Part shown: positions 23,413 through 34,121 of the stretch, one piece after another | Layout of the letters: each line of letters starts with the position of its first letter | Position numbering within the stretch: position 1 is the first letter of the stretch | Assembly: GCA_905250115.1 (NCBI GenBank) | Contig: CAJNOI010000237.1 | Span: 1-64,000 of the forward strand | DNA length: 64,000 bases | Reading direction: 5' to 3' | Source: Adineta steineri | Lineage: Eukaryota > Rotifera > Eurotatoria > Adinetida > Adinetidae | Made by a program: the position numbers and the translations under genes | Notes under the pieces: generated by a model | Database searches by the model: none | The model's input: only the letters and a program-made list of their open reading frames with translations | What the model was told of the DNA's origin: nothing

Positions 23413-24279
23413 TAGTGTCCTGCGGGAACGACTTTATTTGCTTCCCATTCCCTATTCCCATTCCCTTAATTTTTTTTCTTACTTCCCATTCCCTATTCCC
23501 ATTCCCTTATTTTTTTTCCTAACTTCCCATTCCCTGTTCCCATTCCCTTAGTTCCCTGAATTTTCAAAGGCTCTCTTCATCTGCAAGAAAAGGGTCATTA
23601 CCATATATGTCTACCAGTTGTTGTTGACATCACTTCTGCGCATCGTAACGTGTTATCAAAGAAACGAAAAGTACGATACGATTCGAGGAATATTTTACTG
23701 AATACTCTACTAATGCTTGCTTTTTTAATAACATTTAAAATATGATTTATACGTCGAAACTTATCATTGTTGAAAAGAATTATTTCCACATCTATTTAAT
23801 AAATAAAAAAACGAAAAGATAGTAATACATCAACTACGGCGATGAAGAAACGGAAGTATTAAACAGAGGATGATGATAACGATTTATCACAACAACATGA
23901 TAGTAATGAAGTGTTACGACAAAATGGTCCTGATGATGTTATCTTCAACGACGCTGATGAAAAAGAAAATTTTATTAGTGAAGATTAAATAATGATGTAG
24001 TTAAGAATAAAGCAAAAGTCTATCTTTCCTGATACACATTAGTTAATTTTTTGTTAATTATATATGAATAAGAAAAATTATTAAAAATAAGCAGTTGTTA
24101 GATGGAAATATTTTTATGTATTGAAAAAAGGTAGTCACAGTTTAGGGAACGTGAGCTTTTAGCTCCATTCCCATTCCCACGTTCCCATTCCCTAAATGTA
24201 AATGGGAATTCCCATTCCCATTCCCATGGGAATGGGAAAAGGGAAAAACAGGGAAAAATGTCGTTCCCGCAGGACACTA
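23413..24279. mobile_element. hAT-like element with exact 8-bp TSD and coding remnant
   Basis: The terminal inverted repeat is TAGTGTCCTGCGGGAACGAC, identical at both ends over 20 bp. The flanking direct repeat is CTATCAAC at 23405-23412 and 24280-24287. Next to the termini are arrays of CCCATTCCC-type words in opposite orientation. The 867-bp interior includes a short acidic plus-strand reading (about 23842-23988, with one stop near its start) that looks like a leftover of a longer protein. No intact transposase is present. Confidence 0.87.
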
Positions 24280-24764
24280 CTATCAACACACATCGATATA
24301 GAACGAAACTATTTACTCTATACAATTTAGAAATACGACAATCTGATCCAACGTCATCAAACATTTATTATAACAATACATCTGTTCCTTCTTATAAACA
24401 ATTTAAGAAAAGAAACAACGATTCAACGAACACTATGAAAGCGAAAAGAAAATATTCGAAAAGAAAATAATACACAATTGCACGTTTCTATTGCTTTACC
24501 TTTATTGAACTGTTGACTTTCATTTCTTTCTGAATGTTGATCGTAAATTTTAAGTTCTATTTATCATATTTCTTTCTTTCATTTTATCATCGCACGTAAT
24601 AAATATAATCTAACTAAAATATTCATATCTCTTCCTTGTGTAGCGAATTCTACAAAATACTTAGAAAATCTCAATTACAAAAAAACAAAAAATCTACGTG
24701 AAATACTCTTCTATTTATTTTATTATTTTTTATCGATCAAATCAATATCTCTAATCTTATTATC

Positions 24765-24887
24765 GGTTCTACTGTAAAACGTCGAAAGTAAAAATGTCGA
24801 ATAGTAAACTGTTGAAAAAAAGACGTGGTAGGTAGCACCATTTTTACCATTCGACATTTTTAATTTTCGACGTTTTACAGTAGAACC
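24765..24887. mobile_element. 123-bp palindromic MITE with 9-bp TSD
   Basis: The element begins GGTTCTACTGTAAAACGTCG and ends in its reverse complement. The inverted similarity covers about 40 bp per side, so the unit is nearly a hairpin. The 9-bp direct repeat CTTATTATC flanks it at 24756-24764 and 24888-24896. Nine-base duplications are typical of Mutator-like elements. It landed inside, and its TSD derives from, the minisatellite unit to its right. Confidence 0.8.
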
Positions 24888-25190
24888 CTTATTATCATCA
24901 AAACATAATGCAATATAATAAAAAATTAAGAATTCATTTTTAACCAATAATCACTATTCCCATGTCCCTATTATCAAAAAAAATGCATTATAATGAAAAC
25001 CAAAAATTGAACAATTCATTTTTTAGCCAATAATCAATGTCCCCATGTTACCATTATTAAAAAAATACAATATATTTAAAATCGAAAATCAAACAATTCA
25101 TTTCTAGCCGATAATCAATATCCCCATGTCCCCAATTTCAAAAAAAAATCAATATATTCAAAAACAAAAAAATTAACAAATCACTCATAA
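24888..25190. repeat. Minisatellite, unit about 82 bp, about 3.5 copies
   Basis: Each unit contains AACAATTCATTTTTAGCCAA-like sequence, then TAATCAATGTCCCCATG, then ATTATCAAAAAAA. The copies differ by substitutions. The left edge is interrupted by the 123-bp MITE. Confidence 0.65.
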
Positions 25191-26193
25191 GTAAATCCGA
25201 AATATTTTATCATCATAAAAATTCTTGTCAAAAACTACATGCAATTTATGATCAGCGAAAAATTGACATTTTTATAAATTAAGACTAATTTTTCTCTACT
25301 CCTATTTAAAAACACCTTATAACTATAAAATATAGTACAGTACTTATGTAGAAAAAAAATATTTTATTAATATTAAACCTATTCCAAATTGAACTAAATT
25401 CCAATATATATATCTATATGATCATTCAACCAATATCATAACTATGAAATAATGAATTTTCTTGTGATTTATGAAAATATTGTTTCTCTAGTATTTTACG
25501 TATAGACCGATAGCAGGAGATAACCTGCCCTACCAAGACTAAGGCAAATACAGCAAAGTTTTTTTAAACCAGGTTAAACATTAAAAAAACATGTATAATC
25601 TTCAGATTTTTATTGCTGTTTCAAGATGAAAGTATTACATAAAACGATTATAAGCAACTTAGAAAATTCAACAAATTCACATTTATTAATTTTATTCTTC
25701 AATTACTTGCTCTTATCAAGTTCGTATCATTTCACTTAACACTTTTCGACTCTTTTTTTTATTCAGCTTGAATAATATTAACAACATTTATTCACTTATC
25801 GCGTTTACTTATTCATTTGTTAGTTTGATACATCAAAATTTTAAAACATGGGAAATTAAATTAACATTAAAAATCATTTATTAGTATACTGTATCTCGTA
25901 CACACATATTTTTGATTCACTTCATTTACATCCACATTCGTCCTCATAAATTCACACTCATATATATGTCTACCTTTGTTTTATTGTAGATTAAGCAAAA
26001 TATCACTCGAATGGATCTGGGTAGAATGTGATGAGTGTGGATGATGCATAAATATTATTTTCACTAACACCCACGTCAGAATAAAGATCATCTATTTTTA
26101 TTTTTGAAAAAAAAACTCGAAAAGAACAATTATACATATATACAAATTGATTAACATCATCAAGTTTGTTACATTATTTTTAATTATAAAATA
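25191..26193. other. Intergenic, AT-rich
   Basis: No exon was recognised. A weak CCCACA hairpin copy lies at 26028-26076. Confidence 0.4.
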
Positions 26194-28963
26194 TCAATAA
26201 GTAATAGATAAATTATCTATGCCAATATCATGCTGAGTTTGACCGCTTGATATAAATTCAATTTTATCGAGTCCAAACCAATTAAGGGTCACTGTAGTTC
26301 CTGCACTCATATACACAGTGTATGTGGCTGTTTGTACTTGTGTATTTAAATAATAACCAGTAATAACTACAGTCACTCCATCTGTCCATGCAGCACCCAG
26401 CTGAAATGAATTGAGTCCTATCGTTGCACCACCCGTTGTTTCTATTGTTGCAGGAGTAGCACTCCATGCAACATGTGGACCAGTTCCTCCTACATGTGGA
26501 TAACCACTTGCCACAAATGTAGGTGACGCTGAATTTACATAGCCGAATGTCCAAATAAGATTATCGTAGGGTGTCGGAAGAGTGCCTGAATTAGGATCTG
26601 GTGATGGAATATCTTCAAATGTAATAACAACGATTCCTACTCAGCAAATAAAAAAATATTTAAAAATTTATTTGAAGAAAAAATAAATAAATTTTTCGTC
26701 ACAGTAGGATGAGGATGTGTGATGGACATAATCACACTCACACCAACCCTAGCGTCGAAATTTCGCCGCTCCAAGTTTCGTTCATTTCAGAAACAAAAGG
26801 CAAAATAGTAAGAAAGCGATCGAATTTAAATTGTAGAACTTTTCACGCTGCATCTTTCAGTGCATTTAGTCTTTTTAGTAAAGCGAATTACATAATGAAA
26901 AACAAACGAGAATTTCAATTTTTGAAAAGGAATTAAAAATCTTTTCTAAGAATTCATAGCCTGTAAAAAAAACTCTATTTCTAGGTTTCATAGTCATACT
27001 AATTTATCTTCAAAGTATCACAAAATCGCTCTACTAGCAAACGTAATTACAATTCTAGTAGCAAGCATGTTGGATACTACATATATTTCACTTATTTTTA
27101 AAAAAATGCGTTAGAGACACAGAGAAATATATTTTTATTGCTTACTTGTTGTTGTAGTGGTAGTTGTAGTAGTTGTTGTTGTTGACGTTGTAGTTGTGGT
27201 TGTTGAAGTTGTTGACGTTGTAGTTGTGGTTGTTGAAGTTGTAGTTGTAGTTGTGGTTGTTGAAGTTGTTGAAGTTGTAGTTGTCGTTGTTGAAGTTGTT
27301 GAAGTTGTAGTTGTCGTTGTTGAAGTTGTAGTTGTCGTTGTTGAAGTTGTAGTTGTCGTTGTTGAAGTTGTTGAAGTTGTAGTTGTCGTTGTTGATGTTG
27401 ATGTTGTAGTTGCAGTTGTAGTTGTAGTTGTAGTTGTAGTTATTGTTGTGGTGGTGGTAGTTGTAGTTGTAGTTATTGTTGTGGTGGTGGTAGTTGTAGT
27501 AGTAGTACTAGTTGTTGTTGTTGTAGTTGTTGTAGTAGGAATCGGTTCTATTATTAAATAAAAATATGGAAATTGAACTCTTTTCGATTAGTAGAGAATA
27601 AAAAAGTCACACAATTGATACATTCGTTTTTCATTGATCAAAATGCAAATTTTTATCAATATTATGACATGAGTTTCATTAGAACTCAAAATCATACCAT
27701 ATTATTGATGAAAATTTATATTTTATAATCAATGCAAAATAAATACATCAATTTATATGTACGTTTCATCATCGGATATGTCATATTTTTATGTTTTTTC
27801 GTACGAAGTTATTATTCTTTCAATTTTTTTTATTCTTTGTGTTTACTAACGATGTGAGCATTATGGACTTGTCAAAGAAGTCATTTCTCTTTAAAAGATA
27901 ATACAATCGAGATTATAGTTTGAGGAATCTTTTCTGTTGTCTTATTTCCTTGGTGCATCTTTGAAAAAGCAGTCAGCAAGATATTAGAAGTGTAAACTGG
28001 CTGATCATAAGCTAGATTCGTAAATATTTTTGCAATTAGATTCAAATCGGAATCTGTTCGATATAGATTTTAAGTCAAATGAGAATGTGCTCGTGCTCAT
28101 GGATAAATGATAAAATAAATAGTCTGCTTACCGATAATAATACCATTAGAATTATCTCCACTGTCATTCCTGCCATTGGGATAAGATTGAATGTGACAAA
28201 GTTCCAGAGTCAAGGTACTTCCATCGTCCGCCGTCATATTGATAGAGGTCACATTATTGAAGCTATTATGCATACCGCTTAAGAATTGTATTTGACAGGG
28301 CATCTTTTGGCATGGTAGACTGTTTGGATAATTCAGTCCGACACTAAAGACTATAGCAGTACCTGACCGATCCGTTTTATCGCATTGAACGCTATATATA
28401 AAGTTATAGGTAAATATAATTTGCATAAAATAATTAAAAACAAAATTACTCGCGGCGGCGACGACGTCGACCTCTGCCGATTGCTAGTGCACTGATGATG
28501 CCACTGACGTCGATGCAATTTGAGGGTGCACCCATTGCTTGTTGCAACTAAAATAGTTTAAACATTAACAGTTAACATAAAAGACAAAAATTACGCAAGA
28601 GGCAGTTGTTATTCGGTTGGTGACGGATTGTGTGGCTCGTTTTCTCTCATATCCAGCTGGCAACAGGTAAACGGCATCTAATGCAGTAAGTGATTTTCCT
28701 AGTAAAGACAACGTATGTGTATGATAAAAATAATAAATAAACACTAACTAGTAGCCTCTAATGTTTTGATGTTGATGATTCCAGAACCCTTCGTTGGTAC
28801 GTACAGCGGAATGAGCGAAAGAATAATGGCACACGCAATAACAAATAGTGCCAATGCGAAAAGACCAAATATAGCACACCTATATAATTAGCAAAAGATA
28901 ATAAAATGCATTGAAGACACTGAAAACTCACATTCGACCACATGTCAAGTTTGAATAAGACAT
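26194..28963 (-). CDS. Type II surface protein with polybasic site and Thr-rich stalk
   Basis: Seven exons, 28963-28932, 28879-28749, 28698-28595, 28547-28450, 28391-28132, 27547-27146 and 26636-26194, are all GT-AG and phase-consistent and give 489 aa. There is a short cytoplasmic N-terminus, one TM helix (about 11-36), a region with KRATQSVTNRITTASC, and an RGRRRRRD polybasic site (about 114-121) that could be a furin-type cleavage site. A Cys-containing domain (about 122-207) follows, then an almost pure Thr/Ser tract (about 211-342, mucin-like and a likely O-glycosylation stalk). The C-terminal domain is of about 145 residues (FEDIPSPDP ... WTDGVTVVITGYY ... DIGIDNLSITY). That last domain resembles bacterial secreted FED-type beta-sandwich proteins, a candidate foreign module. 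No function is assigned. Confidence 0.65.
27146..27545. repeat. GTT/GTA triplet-rich tract coding a Thr-rich stalk
   Basis: About 400 bp of GTTGTAGTTGTTGAAGTT-type triplets lie on the plus strand. The meaningful reading is the minus strand ACA/ACT (Thr) frame with TCA (Ser), entered from a 3' splice acceptor at 27548 and left by a GTAAGC donor at 27145. The valine-rich plus-strand frame is a shadow. Confidence 0.8.
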
Positions 28964-29640
28964 AGCTTTGAGCTAATTGACAAAGTATTGCCTTGAAAAG
29001 AAGAAAAATCTGAAATAAATGTCTATATGAAAATCGAATGATAAATAAAAGTTAGCTTAAGATTTGAGTGGAGATGAGAGTAATGAAATGAAACCCACAC
29101 CCACCCTCAGGGAATAAAGTAATACAAAATTAAGCTATGGAGTAAGAATGCAAACTATAAAATCGATAAAATCACAAAATAAATATACTTAATAGTCAAA
29201 AGTAACAAGAAATATTACCAATTACAAAGTAAAAGAAATGAACAGTAAAAGTAATGTAGCACCCCCACGAAATACAATCAGAGTCAAAACAAAACAATCG
29301 AATATACTAGTTATTAATCTATACGAAAGTAAATAATGATACAAATATATAAAGAAGCAGGTGCTTTTATATATTTTTTCTCTATAATTTTATATCATGC
29401 ATTAAATATCCTTTTTCGTTTTCTATATTTATCCTACATTTTAACAAAAAGAAACAAGCAAGCAATTATATTGGATACAAAATACATATCTCCTCTTTTT
29501 TTTTATTATATATGTAAGACCTATTACTTATGATGACTGTAAATTAGAGAAAAGAATGTGTGTCACTGATCATTTTTTCTTTCACCCCAACAAAATGTAA
29601 GTACGTTATTTCACAACCGAGCCCACGGTATGACATATCT
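28964..29640. other. Intergenic upstream of the Thr-rich surface protein gene
   Basis: No exon was seen. A CCCACACCCACCCTCA tract at about 29094-29109 belongs to the dispersed CCCACA family. Confidence 0.4.
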
Positions 29641-29987
29641 CCAGTCATCACTATTTTTGACTAGATTTCTAACATGTGACTTCTATTTTTCTAGTAGAAA
29701 TTGACTTTTTTTATAATTTCCATGAATTCTTATGAATTAAAATATAAATTGTTCACTTTAATATATTGATCTTATAGAATATTAGGAAAGTAGAACTTTC
29801 ATTTTTTGATATAATCTTTATAAATAAAAATATGAAATACTGACTTCTATTCATTAATCTTACAGAATATTGCAAAATAAAAATGAGAGATTTATTTTTT
29901 TATATATATTCATTTAGACAAGTAAATTTCTATTTGAAAAAATATAAGTCACATGTTAGAAATGTACTAAAAATTAGTGATGACTGG
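29641..29987. mobile_element. 347-bp inverted-repeat (MITE-like) element
   Basis: The left end CCAGTCATCACTATTTTTGA and the right end, reverse-complemented CCAGTCATCACTAATTTTTA, define arms that stay similar for about 80 bp, including TTTCTAACATGTGACTT in both. The interior holds two copies of an AATCTTACAGAATATT-like word. I could not identify a target duplication, so the superfamily is open. Confidence 0.6.
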
Positions 29988-32887
29988 CAATTTTTTTTAC
30001 ACTTTCAGCTCTTATCGATAATAATGTACACGTATTTTGTTGATGTAAAAAAAGCTATCAATGACTCATACTTTGTTTTCTTAGTTTATTTTCAGTCATC
30101 ATAGGTAATAAGTGTTATGTACAAGATAAAAAAATGAGATATGTATTTTTTTTTCATGTAATTGCATACTTGTTTTTTTCTCACAATCAACGACAAAAAA
30201 TCGAAAATAAAAAGGATATTATATGTATCAGTTAAGTTTAATAATGAAAAAATATATAACAGCATCTGTTCTTTACATATTCGTTTGATTATTTGATTTT
30301 ATTTAGATTGACAGCCCGTGTGTACGACTGTTTTGTTTCGACCTCGATTGCATTTAATTTGTATCAATCGAACGATATTTTTTGTATTTACATCATACAT
30401 ATATATTATCAACTATTATGTATTTCTAACATAACAATTCATAAATAATGATATCAAAACAATGTTTTTATACTATTATTGTATCAGATAGTTTCATCTA
30501 TGAGTATACATACGAAAAAATATCTTGTTTAGCGGACTATACGATTTTCCAGTGTCGAAATTACTATTTTTAGTATTTTTTAGGTACATTCAAATAATTA
30601 GAAATCAAAATAATCAATCGATTGTTTTTGAACAGATACTTATAATATTTCTATTTCTCACAATATAGTTGAATTTGTTGTTGATATTAAATAATCAATA
30701 TTTCCTTGCATATTTAAATATTAAGTTATAAATTATTCTATCAAATAATCAATATTTATCATTCGTATTCGATCTAATGTATTTATTTGAATAATTACCA
30801 TAAAATATTTTTCATTTTCATTAACTAAACAAAATAAAAATAATTTATATCAATTATTTTCTTTTACTTATTCGATATACACCAATTAATTTGCATTGCT
30901 CATAATCATTATCAATTACTCGTTTCCATCATATATCACATATTTGACAGACTTTAATATAAATATAAATAATATTAAATTTTGAAATGAAAAAAAAAGA
31001 AATGACCTCGATGACTATATGAAAGACAGACAAGTGATCGATTATGATTTGATGGAAGAATAAATGTTTAATAAGTTCATCTTGTGAATTATACCAAAAT
31101 AGGAATGAATATTTTTTGATACATAAGCCATTTTATCAAAATTTAATAATAAGAGAAAAAAATATATTTAAATAATTTTTTTTATTTTATTACAATTCAA
31201 TAGAAATTATATCCACTGATTCAAAATATTACTATCACTTATTCAGCTAGAATTAATTCTTTTTTTCATATTTTATAAACTAATTTGTTCACTTTTATAT
31301 TTTTGTATGATAAATGTAAAAGAACAAAAAAAACTGATTTTCTCTACGTTATGAAAGCAAAGAAAAGGATGACGCCTCAGGCAGCCATGATCGTCAAAAA
31401 ACAAAACGCGTTTTTGAGATTGTTTTCTCGAATTATATTGCACTGGAAATCAATTGAAATGTTTTGAGACAAAATAAACTCGTTTTTATTTGTTTATTCT
31501 ACAGATGATTTTTGTGCATTCAAATTTAACTCATTATATCGTGTTTTTGATTCTACTTCATTATTAGATAAAAATTGTTGAATTTTTTTTCTGTGTGATT
31601 CAAATTTGCATGATCGGACTACAAAATATTTGAATTAATTGCTATTGAAAATGGGACAATACAGTTTCCTAAACAACATAAATAAAATTGTTCATGAACT
31701 TGTTTTTTCGTGGAGATTTGTTTTAAAAATATTTTTTCTCGATATTTTCTGTGCATTTTAGTTCTCTTGTAACATCTTTTAAATATTGTTCACTTCCAAG
31801 AGATAGAGAGCTGTGTTTTTCATCATTAATTCGTATATAATGCATTGCTGGAAAAATATCGAAACGCTAAATGTCGAAAAACAAAAATTCTGAACGGTTA
31901 AAATTTCGATAATCAAATCTCGAAAGATATTCTATCATTCTGTTGCTAACAAGATAGTTTCATACAGACAGTACTACCATTCGAGAATCTCTCTTTCTTT
32001 TTCGTTCATTTAGTCTTGTTGTCTGTATTTACAATATTGAGGATGTGGGTGTGATTGTATCTTATTAATTTCACCCACACCCACACCCATCCCATACCCT
32101 CAGTGAGAAAAGCAGTTTTTCAGTTTCAAGTTTTACACATAATAAAAAGTAACTCCAGATAAAATACGAATGTTATGTCTCTCGAAATAAATACATTCAG
32201 ATTCCATCTATTGTTACGTATACCTATATCTCTAGGATAAAGACATGTGCAATAACACTTTTACAGTGAAACTCACTTTGTTCATGAATTTCACGTTATA
32301 TTCAATACAAACTTAGAGGTACTAATAAAAATATTTTATCGGAAGCTTGAATAGAATAAGTAATATTTGCATGGCATTCTAACTATTTTTGGAGAAAAAA
32401 TATGATGTCATAGAACTTTTCTATGAATTAAACTATGTCTAGTTGAGTGCACGTTACTATTCCTCACTGATTAAACTGATAGATTGTGCAATGCACTCCA
32501 AATAAATGATGTGTATATAGTTTAAAATATTCACATCTCCATATTTATGTGAAAAATATACATTTTTCATGTTTGACTATATATATTGAATAATAACATA
32601 TGTTAATACAGATAGTCAACTTTATGGAACCAGCGAACTTTTGTTCGTATTTCTTAACTCGTGTTTATTCTATGTTGTTTTATTGTTTTCGTTTATTGTT
32701 ACTATTTCAGCTTAGTTTTTCTTTTCTTTTCTTCTCTTAACATATAAACATATGTAACCATGTGAAAAGTAGGATTAAAATAAATGAACTGAAGTTCATC
32801 ACATACGAACGAATACATTTTCTTTACATCTACGAGTATTATTCGCTAAAAGTAAATAACTTCAAAATAGTCGACTTCTCTAGATCA
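29988..32887. other. Long AT-rich gene-poor stretch
   Basis: About 2.9 kb has no recognised gene. Short open frames at 29883, 31285 and elsewhere are AT-composition artefacts. A clear CCCACA hairpin lies at 32041-32090. The right end is the upstream region of the flavin oxidase gene. Confidence 0.45.
32041..32090. repeat. CCCACA-armed short hairpin element
   Basis: GGATGTGGGTGTGATTG and CACCCACACCCACACCC form complementary arms around TATCTTATTAATTT. This is the cleanest member of the dispersed family and contains three consecutive CCCACA-type units. Confidence 0.6.
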
Positions 32888-33960
32888 ATGATTATATTTA
32901 TTTCGAATTGGTTTTTCATTTTGTTTTTGTTATGTATTTTTCAAATTAATTTGATTTCGACAACTCATCTTCCTAATTATCAATTCACCAGAACAAACAA
33001 TAATGATTTATATACATGTCTTTCAACATTATTACCATTGTCAGTACGTACTATTTATCCATGTAGTACTATAGCAAATCAGAACAGTTTTCAATATGAA
33101 TGTGTTCATTTTAATATTACTAATTTATCTGCTATTCATGGTGGTCGAATTTCTCGTTCACCAGCTGTTATTGTGTATGTAACAGACAGTAGTGATGTAC
33201 AAAATGTGCTAGTATGTGCAACAAATTTAAACTATGTTGTGAATGCATTAAGTGGAGGTCATAGTTATGAAGGTTATGGATTAGGTTCAACATATAATAA
33301 TATTATAATTAATATGGAAGGAATTAATTATATAAATATTAATCAACATGATAGAACTGGGACATTTGGAGCTGGTGCAAGACTTGGTCCAATCTATTAT
33401 GAAGCATATCAATCTGATAACTATACAATTAACGCTGGAGTTTGTCCATGGGTAGGACTTGCTGGTCATGCACTTGGTGGTGGACATGGGCTACTTTCTC
33501 GGCGACATGGATTATTATCTGATAATGTTTTGGAAATGAAAGCAGTTAATGCTCAAGGTAGATATATCTTAATAATTATGGCATATGTTTCTAAGAAATA
33601 ATGAGATTTCTCGAGTGTAAGAATTCTTTTTGAAAAGATCGGAATATTTGTATCGGACATAAGAAATCTTTTTCAATACAAAATTTTCTTTTCGAAATAC
33701 ATGGTATGTATTATTCAATGTAGTTTTTCTTGAAAGTATGATCATAGATGTGAGAATATACGATAAATATAAATTTTGAACCCATATGTGTTCACCCAGA
33801 AATGAGCTGTGATTGCATACTATTACTTGTGTGAAGAGTAATACACAAACTTCTTAATGTTTCCTTTCAAATGTATGTGATACGTTATATTTGTTTTAGG
33901 TGACTTATTGACGATCAATGAAACACATGAACCAGATTTATATTGGGCATTACGTGGTGG
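32888..33960 (+). CDS. BBE-like FAD-linked oxidase, truncated by assembly gap
   Basis: Exon 1 (32888-33557) and exon 2 (33900-33960, running into the N gap) join in phase 1 across a 342-nt intron. A hydrophobic N-terminus (MIIFISNWFFILFLLCIFQI) is a likely secretion signal. The FAD-binding PCMH domain follows. It contains GGHSYEGYG, whose His125 matches the 8-alpha-histidyl-FAD residue, and GVCPWVGLAGHALGGGHG, whose Cys186 matches the 6-S-cysteinyl-FAD residue, so bicovalent flavin as in berberine-bridge-like and glucooligosaccharide oxidases is predicted. Exon 2 ends DLYWALRGG, the start of the conserved domain-closing motif; the substrate and BBE domains are lost in the gap. Such oxidases are fungal, plant and bacterial, so horizontal origin is plausible but not tested. 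Confidence 0.8.
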
Positions 33961-34060
33961 NNNNNNNNNNNNNNNNNNNNNNNNNNNNNNNNNNNNNNNN
34001 NNNNNNNNNNNNNNNNNNNNNNNNNNNNNNNNNNNNNNNNNNNNNNNNNNNNNNNNNNNN
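33961..34060. other. Assembly gap (100 N)
   Basis: A run of exactly 100 N is a standard scaffold placeholder, so the true distance is unknown. It removes the 3' part of the flavin oxidase. Any reading frame drawn through the N is artificial. Confidence 0.98.
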
Positions 34061-34121
34061 ACAAGATACCATTGGTATTTTCGGTCAAGATTTGAAGAAT
34101 ATTCATATTTATTTCTGTTCT

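Noticed and set aside
27157..27561. Plus-strand polyvaline open frame of about 130 residues
   Set aside because: It is the reverse reading of a Thr/Ser-coding triplet tract that fits a spliced minus-strand gene with matching phases.
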